Both the position numbers and the translations under genes were made by a program. From assembly GCA_033064195.1 (NCBI GenBank), contig JARBJD010000127.1, forward strand, positions 1 to 64,000: 64,000 bases of DNA, given 5' to 3'. Under the pieces are notes generated by a model. That model was not told where the DNA came from and did not search any database. It saw only the letters and a program-made list of their open reading frames with translations. Below are positions 30,695 to 40,833 of this stretch, piece after piece. This DNA is from Blattamonas nauphoetae (lineage: Eukaryota; Preaxostyla; Oxymonadida). Each line of letters opens with the position of its first letter. The first letter of the stretch is position 1.

Positions 30695-33600
30695 TCATGA
30701 TTTGCGCTTCTTTGTCTCAGTGTAAGGTTTTTCGACCTTCGTGAGCACTGAAGGCAGGACAGCGGCGAAAAAAGATTGTGGTCTCTCATTGAGTTCGATC
30801 TGAAACTCGACAACCGCTCCAGACACGCAGTACGGAAAATGGGCAGCTAGAAAAGAGGATGACGGAAAGAAGAGAAGAGTGAGTCGAGAGAAGAGACACA
30901 ACAAGTGAAAGAGATGATGAATGACAATTCGAACAACAACCACATTCTGAAATCCCAAGCAAGCCAACATACGCTTCACTCTTCTGAGATCACAAAAAAC
31001 GTTGTCTGGAAACCCGTCGCAAGCGATCCACGCTGTCTTGCGGTAGAGACTGAGAGACGCCATGAAGTGGCCACGGAAGACCCGCGAAGTGGGGAGGGAC
31101 ATGATGAGGTTGCGGTAGCGGACGAGGAGGTGGGCAGACTTGGTCATGACGATGGAACGGTCGGGTTCTGGGAGCACTCGGATGATGGCTGAGTGTGAGC
31201 GGAAAGGACAGTTGATAAGGGCGAGAAGGAGATAATAGAAAGGGAATATGAAACATGACAATATGCACACCTTCAATCTTTCGTCTGCTCACTCCGACCA
31301 CTTTCTCCTTCGTTCCCATTTCTGTTCCTGTTTCTGATCCATCTTTTGTGGTTTTCGGAGTGTTTTCAGTGGAAACGGAGGCTGAGAACGGCGACTGGTG
31401 ATGGGTTGAGGTTAGGAACGATGACGAGAGCGAACTAACATCCGATGGGTCCGATCCATCGTCTGTTTCTTCTTCATTGTCAGCAGAGTCTGATTTAGAA
31501 GAAGGAAGGGAGGGAGTTTGTGGGGAGGGCTCTGAGGCCTCATTTTGTTTTGGTTGCACGTCCTTTCGATCCCGCCTCTTCCCTCTTCGTTTGGATCGGG
31601 GATTGCTTCCCAAGAATTGTTGAACAGTGACGTTCTGCCTTTCTTTTTCGAGCCTTTCCTCCTCTGTCATCTTCTCCTTCTTTTTCAACTTCCTGCTCTT
31701 CTTCTTTTGCAAGTAATTCGGAGGAATGTCGGGCAACTGTGAGACGATTGTGGTTGGCTTGGGAAGAAGAGGACCTGCTGGATTAGGCTCCCTCGAAGGC
31801 TCTTTCGTGCCCTCCGCTGGTTGGAGAGCTGTTTGCGGTGTTTCTGTCGACGTTGGAGCGGCAGGATGGTTGTGTTCATGTGACACTTTTGGTGACGATG
31901 CTGTTGGCGATGGGGGATTTTCTGGGCCGCCTTGAGCTGCACCTCTTGTTTCTGGCAAAATAGGGATGAGTGGCTCAGCAGGCGTTTGAAGGAGAGGCTT
32001 TCTTGAGGGTTTGTGCAGTGGTTGCCTGACTGTGGCCTGAGTGATAGATTCTTCGTGATTGAGGGGCGGTGGAGGGAGGACACGTGCGGAGACAGGCGCG
32101 TCGAGGAGAGGCCCGGCTTTGGGTGGATTGACGTCTTTCGAAGAAGATGGGAGGAGCGGTTGTGCACTGAGGAAGGGGAGAGAATGGAAGGGAACGAGGG
32201 GACGATACTTTACAAATAGTGGGGGTTGGTAGGTCGAGTTGGACGACTTGGTTGATTTGGATGGGCTGGGAAGGGAGAAGAGAGGGAGGAGAAGTGAATA
32301 GCAGCAGAATCGAACGATACAATAATGTAAACAAGGAAGTGTCATACTTTTCTTTCTGCGGGACATCCTCAACGGGGATCGAGACAGGCTGCTGATACAC
32401 TCGTGCCTTCTTCTCTGATTTGTCCTTCTTCCCTCGTTTCTCTCCAGCGCTCTCACGGGTGTTCTTTTGGGTAAGCTCCACACGCACTTTTCGGGCTGGC
32501 GTTGAAATGAGAGGCGTGGATTGCTGTTTTGGGCGAACGTGAGCAGTGAGGACTCTGATCTGCGTGTGTTGCGGTTCAGGCTCCGTGAATATGGGTCGTT
32601 GGTGAGAAACAGGGTCATTGGACTGACTTGGCATTTGATAGGAGGCATACGTCGACGCAGAGAAGACGGAAGGGGGGGCTTTCCGGTCTTCTGGTGTTGA
32701 TAGTGGTTTCGAAGGCGGAAGAGGAAAAGAACCAAGTGAAGAGTGTTGGTACAATTCTTTTCCGTTGAAAGTAACTTGTTGCGCGCTGGGGATAATCTTT
32801 ATTTGTGGGGTTGAGACGATCTCGTGCTCCTGGATGGGAGTTGAATACGCAGGGGATGAAGAAGATAGAGAATTAGATGTGGAGCGCTGTTGAACTAAAC
32901 TGTTGAGACCCTGAAACAAGAAGGGGGGTTGGGGGTTGGGATTTTGGGATGCGATGGAGATGAATTTGGGTTGGTCCAATTTCTGGGGAACAGGAGCTTT
33001 GTTCGGGTTGAGAGGAAACGCAGAGATTGAGAGCATTTTTGGCTTGTATGAGGATGAAGACGGGGCTGGAACTGGCACTGAACGTTCCGGTTCAGTTGAT
33101 TGGCTTCCGATGCTTCCTGTGCGTTGTGAAGAGAGTTCCGACGAGGATTGATGCGTGCCCTCGTTGAGTGAGCTTTTGAAGGATGCTTCCACAATATATT
33201 CATCTTCTGCGGTGATTACTCGACTGGGAGGACCGGAGTGGCTTTTGTCGTGATCCAAGTGAGGAGACTCTGCCACTGCCTCGTGTCTCACGATCCTCAT
33301 GTCAAAGCTATCGATAGAGTACGTCTCACGTTGACTGTTTTGTCGGCTTCCCGTGAACGACGCCTCGGAGGTCTGAGAGCGAGGAGAGATGGGAAGCGGA
33401 GAAGTAAGGTCCAAATGCTCGCCAATGGTGGGATACGATGTGTTTGTTGGGAAAAACTCATCGTGTTGGGGAAGGAGAAGGGATCTTCCATCAGGAAGCT
33501 TGGCTGATTCTTCGGGATGCTCATCTGCGTATTTGGGCAACTTTTGAGAGAAAGAATATTGTGGGTGATCTGATATCACAAAGGATGGTGTGAGTTCCTG

Positions 33601-33897
33601 CAATTTTCGTCCATACTCGTCTAACGAAAGGGAAGATGATTGATACGAAGACGGAGATGGATGGAAGGGTGTACTCAAGGCAGAAAGCGGAATTGATGTA
33701 AAAGGATTGGGTGAATAATCAACTGCATCACTATCCCCATGTGAATTTGTTCCAAAATTGAAATATGGTGAACGGGGCGAAGCGTTTGAATCTGTGTCTG
33801 CTAATGGATCAGACGACGATGAGGGGACTGTGAATGCACTAAATGTCGTTGATGGAGGGGGAGACAGCCTATCTTGCTCAAAATCCATCGAATACAT
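30695..33897 (-). CDS. 970-aa Ser/Pro-rich protein with conserved C-terminal domain, four exons
   Basis: Exons: 33897-32348, 32265-31271, 31188-30973 and 30846-30695. Introns of 82, 82 and 126 nt start GTATGA, GTGTGC and GTATGT and end AG, and all phases agree (2913 nt). Residues 1-840 are disordered: Ser/Pro-rich, then a basic GEKRGKKDKSEKKAR patch, then a KKKSRKLKKKEKMTEEERLEKE helix and a SKRRGKRRDRKDV patch. Residues about 849-960 form a folded part (IIRVLPEPDRSIVMTKSAH, SRVFRGHFMASLSLYRKTAW, AHFPYCVSGAVVEFQIELNE) with no family I recognise. The basic patches suggest nuclear or RNA-associated work, but this is inference. It lies 189 bp downstream of the MFS gene on the same strand. Confidence 0.7.
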
Positions 33898-34086
33898 GAC
33901 AACGAGGGGCGAAGATTGACTGGACTAATTTGAAATGATTAAGTATGGGCTAATCGAAAGATGTCAAAAATAGCGATTTTCAGCTGAAGTGGGTTCAAAA
34001 AATACTCAGCTGATGCATGTATAGACACCAATCACAGACACATCTGAAGTCATTCCCCCAATCCACCTGAAATAGAATGATGGTGA

Positions 34087-36181
34087 TCAACTCACTGCTC
34101 CCTCTTTATTTTCCCGCTTCCTCAGTTCATTGTCCTTCCTGTGAATATACTGCAGGGTCGAATAGAAATCATCGTAACTCGTTGTTCTGATCACTCCTGG
34201 TTGGATCTTTGACGTTGGAGCATTCAGCGCGTGTGTGATGTCAGCATCGGAAGGTGGGATAGTGTTCGGCTGGGCTTGGGCCATTGGAACTAATTCGATG
34301 TTGTTGAGATCCTTTGATTGGCTATTTCTGAAACGGGCGAAGGGATCGATCGTCAAGAGAGGAGAGGCAGAAAGCGCAGGAGGAGACGATGACAAGGCTG
34401 GAGCAGATGCTGTTTAGGAAGAAATAATGAGACAGAAAGAGCATACCCCAGTGTTTTTGATGAATAATTGGAGGATCGTTGTGATCTTCCGTGTCCTCTG
34501 TTTGCATCTCCTCTTTTCCAGTTTCCCCCATTTCGGCCGTTGCTTTCTTGCCAGTTTTGTCGAACTTGATGAAGATCAGTGGAATCACGCCTAACGTGCT
34601 GATGCAGCAAGTGACAATGAACGGCAGCATGTCCCATGCATCGTACATTGTTGTGCAGACGATTGGAGCTACTGCCCGAGCAAGTGCAGCTGTGCATTGC
34701 CCAATTCCTAAGATTGTTCCTCTGGTTCGCTCATTTCCGAAGTATGAGAAGATCGAAGTTGACGTTGGAACGACAAAGGCCTGGCCTGCTCCGAAGAAGA
34801 GTGAAAACACCCACGCCGACCACTGCTGAGGAATAACACCAATCAGCAGCAACATAAGCGAAGCAAACACCACCCCAATGACAAGCGGGATTTTCTCGCC
34901 CAGTTTTGGAACAGTGGCAGGGACAACAAAGATTTGGACTGTGCAGAGCCCCAAGCCATAACACATCGTCACAAAGCCCACGAGACGAGTGCTGTATTTA
35001 TAGCGGTCGATGGTGACGGGAGGGAGGAGGGTTTGGATGGCTGCGTATTGCCACGTCGACGTGAAGTAGTTCAAGATGCACAGGAGAAACTTGATGTTTG
35101 TGAGTGTTTTGCGGAGAGAGCCATCGTCGCGTTCTTTCTTCTTCGTTTTGGGGACTTCCGACTGAACTTGTTCAACTCCCGCGGAAACAGTGAGAGTCGA
35201 TGTGCCAGTTGGGGCGATTTGTGCGACGGCATTCTCGTATGCCTCAGTTCCTTCTGTTTGAACGGCGTTGTCTTCTTGGTGGTCGGTTAAACGACGTGCC
35301 TCATCTTCAGCCTCCTTCTTCTGCTTTCTTTTCTTTCTTTCACTCTTCGAACACGGAAACTTCCTTCTTTTGTCTCGCGGGAGTGATTCTTTGACAATTG
35401 GAATGAACAGCGCCAACCCGATGACCATTAATCCTCCTGCCAAGAGGCAGGGGACCCAAATAGGTAACCCGCCCATCAATCCTCCGAAAATTGGGCCAAT
35501 CACAGTTCCAATTCCAAGGGCAGCACCGTACCATCCAAACCAGAGTGTTCTACGGGGTCCAGGTGGTGTGGTGTCAGATTGGAGTGCCATGGCGATCGAC
35601 AGAATGTTCGCAAATAAACTGAAGAGAAATCAGAGAAAAGGGCACAAAAAAGAGAATAGAGGAATGAGAGAGGGTGATACCCTGTTCCTGCCCGACAAAT
35701 AATGATGAGGGGAATGGTCTTCATGAACCCAAGAATGGTGTTGAAGGTGCCAATCCCAGTCATGCAAATGATGATAGATGTCTATACATGAGATGCGGGC
35801 GAAAATTGACAGACCTTCCTCCCGAGAAAGTCACTTGATGTGCCTGTGATGAACGTTCCAAAAAATTGTGCGATGGAGTAACAGGTCAGGACAAGACCAT
35901 ATTCTTTGTTTCCTCCACCCATGGCTGATGAATATAGCGAGGATAAAACAAGAGAAGCATGAAAAGTGGAGATAATGGAGAAGACGAAGAGATTGGAGAT
36001 ATTTCACAAAGAGAATTGGAACAGGTTGAGAGATGTCCATACATCGGATGAGATTTGGTAGCATTGGGGTTAACAGTCCATAAGGGATTGTCGCACACAG
36101 AATGCAGTAGAGCAGGATCAATTCTGTGCGGTTGGTGACGAACCATCGTCCGATCGATTTAAGCCTTGATAAGAACCCCAT
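34087..36181 (-). CDS. Major facilitator superfamily transporter, five exons
   Basis: Exons 36181-36043, 35924-35815, 35781-35681, 35618-34447 and 34409-34087. Introns are 118, 33, 62 and 37 nt with GTATGG, GTCTGT, GTATCA and GTATGC donors; all phases agree, giving 614 residues. The N-terminal half carries the MFS loop 2-3 motif (GTSSDFLGRK) and glycine-rich helices (ALGIGTVIGPIFGGLMGG). A basic cytosolic loop (about residues 200-285) separates the halves. The second half has six helices, including GFVTMCYGLGLCTVQIF and a TRGTILGIGQC segment. A polar tail of about 145 residues ends in KRENKEG. It should be a 12-helix membrane carrier; the substrate cannot be told, though the layout is like drug/metabolite antiporters. 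Confidence 0.85.
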
Positions 36182-36394
36182 TGATCGTTAAGAATGAAAA
36201 TTAAAGTAATGGACTCGGAAATCCGAGTATTGAATGGACAAAAAAAAAAGAAAGGCTCCGTCAACCTGTTTTGGTTTACAGCTCGTTTCAGAAAAGAACA
36301 CAACACAAATATGCCAAAAAATGAAGGAAAACGGTGAATAACGGAACAAAGCACTTATTCGAAGGGTATCACGAATGTCTGAAGCACATTCTGA

Positions 36395-37345
36395 CTACTC
36401 GACTTCTGGGGCATTTCCAAGAAAGGTCTCCCCATTCTGCGTTTGAGCATGATCGGACAGACTGGGAAACTCAGTTCCAGTCGGCCGAGAGCTCGGAGGT
36501 AAGGAATCCTTGAGTTGTTCTGTTTGGAGAGGGTCCTTAAAGAAAACAGGCTTTGAGGGGACGGACCATGACGAGGAAGTGGGAGACATCACACGCGTGA
36601 CCGCAGACAGCGGGTTCTGTGAAGGAGGGCGATGCAAACCAGAAAAGAAAGAAGAAGTATCATTAGAACCAAAAGGGTCGGATGGAGCCAGAGACATGAT
36701 CTCCGACGCTGTGTTGCGAGAGAGGGGGCCAAGAACAGGGGCTTCGGGGAAGATGACATCAAATTGGAACTCGGCCGAGGATGGGCAGAGGTCGAATTGT
36801 GGCGAGCGGAATTGCTCTTTGTGGCGGAACAGGGATGTGGGAGTGTGGGGTGAGGAGAAGCTGTCGAAAGGGTCGGAGTAGAAGTGCGACGGGGATGAGC
36901 TCGGCGAATGCAACGAAAAGGTGGATAGGCCGGAAGCTGATGAACTGTGGGTGGAGTGCGATGGTGATTGGTTCCGTGGCGCGCGTATGTTGGAGGAAAC
37001 AGGGGATTTGCGAGGTGGATAAAGCAATTTCGAGACAGAATACGGGTCGAATGGAGAATACTGGGTGGATGGGGTTGGCATGACTTCTTCCACGCGAGGG
37101 ACCGAATAGGATGTCGCACGTCGGATGGGCGTTGACAAGTTTGGAATTGGCGGAGGGGGTGATGTGGTGATAACAAGATCCATGACAGGCGAAGCATAAA
37201 TCCGTTTTCGCCCTTTTAATCCTCGTGGCGAGGATATTGTAATCGGGGGCGAGGGGTGAAATGAGGATGGCTCAAATACCTGAAAGGATGCTTGTGATAT
37301 GATTGGCGATGCGTAAGGCATGCTTCCTCGGTGAGGTTGAGTCAT
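36395..37345 (-). CDS. Ser/Pro-rich disordered protein, 316 aa
   Basis: One open frame from ATG at 37345. Composition is dominated by Ser, Pro, Phe and Thr with many SP and TP dipeptides (possible proline-directed kinase sites), for example SPPITISSPRGLKGRKRI and SASGLSTFSLHSPSSSPS. No folded domain, signal peptide or membrane segment is visible. It resembles the disordered first half of the 30695-33897 protein in composition (SPxxYF, FSSPHTPTS) but no alignment is claimed. It lies 213 bp upstream of the MFS gene's 5' end, on the same strand, and is divergent with the lipase gene. Possible introns cannot be excluded. Confidence 0.55.
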   Translation of the reverse strand: MTQPHRGSMPYASPIISQASFQVFEPSSFHPSPPITISSPRGLKGRKRIYASPVMDLVITTSPPPPIPNLSTPIRRATSYSVPRVEEVMPTPSTQYSPFDPYSVSKLLYPPRKSPVSSNIRAPRNQSPSHSTHSSSASGLSTFSLHSPSSSPSHFYSDPFDSFSSPHTPTSLFRHKEQFRSPQFDLCPSSAEFQFDVIFPEAPVLGPLSRNTASEIMSLAPSDPFGSNDTSSFFSGLHRPPSQNPLSAVTRVMSPTSSSWSVPSKPVFFKDPLQTEQLKDSLPPSSRPTGTEFPSLSDHAQTQNGETFLGNAPEVE

Positions 37346-37688
37346 GTGAAGTTCACTCAGGTGACGTCCCTGGAGATGTTCTGGATCGGACTAAGGGCTT
37401 GTCGGTGTGAAAGAAAAGAGGAGGAAAATCCAGTACAGGACGCCTTAGTAAAATAATGAAGAACAATGAGGGACCAAGTGTCTTGCGAGAGCAACTTATG
37501 GCTACAGCTGAGAATTGTCTTGTTGTGAAAGAGAATTTCAACAATTTCTTGATTATATAATTTCATTCATCTGCTTTTTCAATCCAGAAATCAACTTTGA
37601 TCACATTGTTCGTTAGTGGTGGCCCTTAATTCGCGATTCGAGTGGGTTTCAACACCACAGGATCGTCTTTCACCCCAGCCTTGCTCCA
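37346..37688. other. Divergent promoter region
   Basis: 343 bp between the Ser/Pro-rich gene (minus) and the lipase gene (plus). Only short open stretches; no repeat found. Confidence 0.5.
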
Positions 37689-39494
37689 ATGAATCCCTCA
37701 CCTCCAAAATCATACCCATTTGTCCTCGTCCACGGAGCAGTTCGCTACGATGTCCTGTGGAATTCTTACCTCGCTCATGAGCAGCTCCATCTCTTCGACA
37801 CTCTCATCTACTTCAAGAACCTTCGACATCACCTTGTCTCGAAGGGTTTTGATGTTGAGCAGGTGAAGCTGCGCTGGTCGGCTGGAGTGGACACAGAAGC
37901 CAAGGTCTGAAACGACATCATTCCACTTAACTTCTTCATCATTATCCGCAGATTCTCCTCACATTTGTGCAGAATGTGATGAAACAGTACAACACTGATC
38001 GAATCCATCTTGTTTGTCATTCATATGGTGGACTGGTCGCTCGGCACATGTTGTGGAACTACCAAAACATTGACATCGCCAAGGTCTGTCCTCTTCCCAC
38101 ACTCACAACACCACAATTTGTAATTTCAACCTCCTCCATCTTTTTACAGCACGTTCTCTCTCTGACCACATTATCGACTCCTCATCTGGGATCGTCCCTC
38201 GCTTTGTACTTTCTTGGATTCCCGATTGGAGGATCGTATCGCAAATTTCTGAAAACACTCCCTGGGAATGTTACTCTGGAATCTCTGCGTTTCCCCATTC
38301 CAAGCTATTCAGCAAAGGAGGAAAATGAGATTTTGTTTCCCATCACCCAATTCAACAAGTACTCAAGTTCCACCAACCGTTGTCCAAATCCTTCCCATCA
38401 TTAACTCGCCGGAGGATGCGGAACTCGACGTTGTCTCACCATCGCCCCAACTGCCAAATGAAAATGAGATCTTGACCCCAAACCTCCCAGCCACTCCTGT
38501 TGCTGCTGTGAATTCATGCACTCCTTTGTCAGTCAGCGCTCCATTCCCAAGCGACCCAACACAAAACATCGACACTCACCCATCTCCCCTCTCAACCGGA
38601 GAGTCCTCATCTTACGCAAATGGGGACAGTCTTCCTCCTCCTTCTTCAACTGCCTGTGACCCATCATTTCTGGACGGCCTCTGTCCAGCCACGTTTGATC
38701 AATCGTCCCCAACATTTGGAATTAAGTACCCCATCTCGCGGCCCTCGCATCCTTTCTTCTATCTTGGGGTGGACGTCTCATGCCTTATCGACATGCTCCC
38801 TCTTCACAGCCAGGCTTTTGACAAACAAGTGGAATCGTTTGAGCGATCGCTGCCCATCAAGTGGAAGACATACTGCACTGACGGGAACACAAACACAGAC
38901 CTCAGTTCAACCAATGTCCAGATTGACGATGTCCATTCGTATCTCTCCACGACCTGCCAGCCAGCATCCAAAGAACTCACCAGCCCTGCCCCCCACCCGT
39001 CCAGCGCCTTCTCTTCTCTCCGCCATACAATCGCCTCTCTCAACCCGCATCTGTTTATTTTGGAGAGGGATGGAGCGAATGACGGGATGGTCAGCAAGGA
39101 CTCGGCGATCTGGCGTGAGGAGTATTTTGTCCCGCCGTTCCTCCCGTACACACATTTGGGAATTAGCGGCTTTGTTGACCCCATATCTTCCGTATTCTCA
39201 TCCAAGAAAGCGAACCAGACGTTGGATTATGTCAAGGGGTTTTGGGAAGATCTTCTCTCAGAATTATCGTTCGCCTTCCCGCGACCAGGAGTCGATTCGG
39301 AGAAAACAGATCAAGCATCATCCGTCACTCACAGTCAGCGTGACAATTCATCTGTTGGACAAGCTTGTCGCCCACAAAATGAACCTACCTCTCAATCTCG
39401 AACCATTCTGTTCATTTCTGTTCTTGTTCTCCTTTGCATTTCTCTTTCCATCTTTCTTCTCAGATCAGACGACGCCAACTCCTCCGATCTTTGA
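37689..39494 (+). CDS. Membrane-anchored alpha/beta-hydrolase, bacterial-type lipase fold, four exons
   Basis: Exons 37689-37904, 37952-38083, 38150-38269 and 38313-39494; introns 47, 66 and 43 nt, all phase 0, giving 549 residues. The last intron (GTTACT...TATTCAG) has a weak donor but is needed to move between the two open frames. Lipase features: YPFVLVHG near residue 9 (oxyanion region), HLVCHSYGGLVAR with nucleophile Ser96, TLSTPHLGSSLA, then ERDGANDGMVS with Asp409/Asp413 and YTHLG with His437 as likely charge-relay residues. The nucleophile elbow has Cys in place of the usual first Gly. A Ser/Pro-rich insert of about 100 residues splits the fold, and residues 520-541 form a hydrophobic tail anchor. 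Likely an esterase or lipase on an internal membrane. Confidence 0.8.
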
Positions 39495-39713
39495 TTCTCT
39501 GAAGATATTCAGTCAGTTTCAACTATCTTCTCTGTTCTTCATTCTCTGAGAAAATTCGAAGCTTTTTCAATTCCTTGAAGTATCTCATTTCTCTCGGCAT
39601 CAGATTGTTTGTTTTTGTCGTGTGTCGAAGCCTTATTCAGCGATAGTGTGAGAAAACTGTTCGACTGGACCGAAATGAAAACAAATGATGACGAATTATG
39701 ACTGCGGGTGAAG

Positions 39714-40627
39714 TTACTCCTGTGGGGGTTGCTCTTCTTCAGTTTCAGCGGTTTCCTCGACAGGTTCACCCTCACCTTCGGGTTGATCACCCTCCTCCTT
39801 TTCTTCCTTCTCGCCCTCTGCCTCCTCCTCCTGCGGTTGTTGTGCCTCTTCTTTAGCCTTCTTCTGCATCACATATAAATGATACTTTTGCTTTGATCCT
39901 GGTTTGGTGAGGCTTTGTGTGACGAATGTCCATCCATACTCTTCGCGAGCTGTGAAGTGCAGGCGACGGTATTTCTCATCGCTATGAGACACAGAAATGA
40001 AGCACCCTGTTTCAGTCAACACGCGAGAGACTTCACTGCAGAGCAACCTCATGTTTTTGAATGCCTTGTCACCACAGAGGACGGCATCACATGTACCTGG
40101 ATGAGTGTATTGAGGAGATAAAAGATATACCTTTGTCAATGACTAAATCAAACATATTGGAGTCAAAACTCATTGAAAGAGCATTTTCGACTTGATCTGA
40201 GCGGAAAGATGATGGGGAGGAGATGTGTGCATACATTTGATTTCAGGACGAGATGTTGAGTTTTCCGTTTGCATATCTTCAATTACTGTTGATGAAGTGT
40301 CAATGCATGTGAGATTCTTGAATCCGGCATCGTACAGTTGATCGGGAAGTACTTTCCGTGTTGAAAAGAGGTAGACAGTTTAACAAAAAGAGATAAGAAG
40401 TTAAATCTGATAAGAAAGCATACGAGAGTTTCCACAGCCAATGTATAAGATTTTTGACTCCTCATTTAGAATCGAATTGAGGAACGGTTGAAGCGAAGTA
40501 TAATCCACATAGAAGTCGAATCTTTCCTTATCTGTTTTGTATCGTTCCTCCCAGTATTCTAGAAAGTTAAAAAATGTGAGAATATTGATTGAAACATACC
40601 AGCTTTTCCGTAACCGCTCGCTGCCAT
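39714..40627 (-). CDS. METTL13/EEF1AKMT4-like class I methyltransferase, five exons
   Basis: Exons 40627-40600, 40558-40424, 40351-40235, 40190-40131 and 40096-39714; introns of 41, 72, 44 and 34 nt with GTATG or GTATA donors, each phase 1, give 240 residues. Domain features: EYWEERYK near residue 10, SAM-binding motif I ILYIGCGNS (46-54), LYDAGFKNLTCIDTSSTVIEDM (motif II region), then MFDLVIDKGTCDAVLCG and a post-motif VSRVLTETGCFISVSHSD. The family methylates lysines of elongation factor eEF1A using S-adenosylmethionine in the cytosol; that substrate is inferred from the family. An unusual Glu/Gln/Pro-rich acidic tail of about 45 residues ends the protein. It is divergent with the AAAP transporter (206 bp apart). 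Confidence 0.85.
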
Positions 40628-40833
40628 GACCAATTAAAAAATAAGGGTGATCATCGTGATCAAGATTGGACTCAATGGAGCTCTTGATGTCTCTTTTGAG
40701 TTTTAAGTAAAGATCAAGGACCTGTTTTCTTCTTTTCCAAGAAGAAGCAGCTCTACAACTCTTCCACCAATGTCATTGTGGATTCGGATCAGAATCAGTC
40801 AGCCTCTCCTGATATCATTGCCCCGCTCTTGCG

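Noticed and set aside
31685-32167. Alternative intron in the Ser/Pro-rich gene (GTAAAGTATC...CTCAG, 47 nt)
   Set aside because: Splicing it would move into a Arg/His/Ser-rich frame with a stop; the unspliced frame continues naturally to the next good donor.
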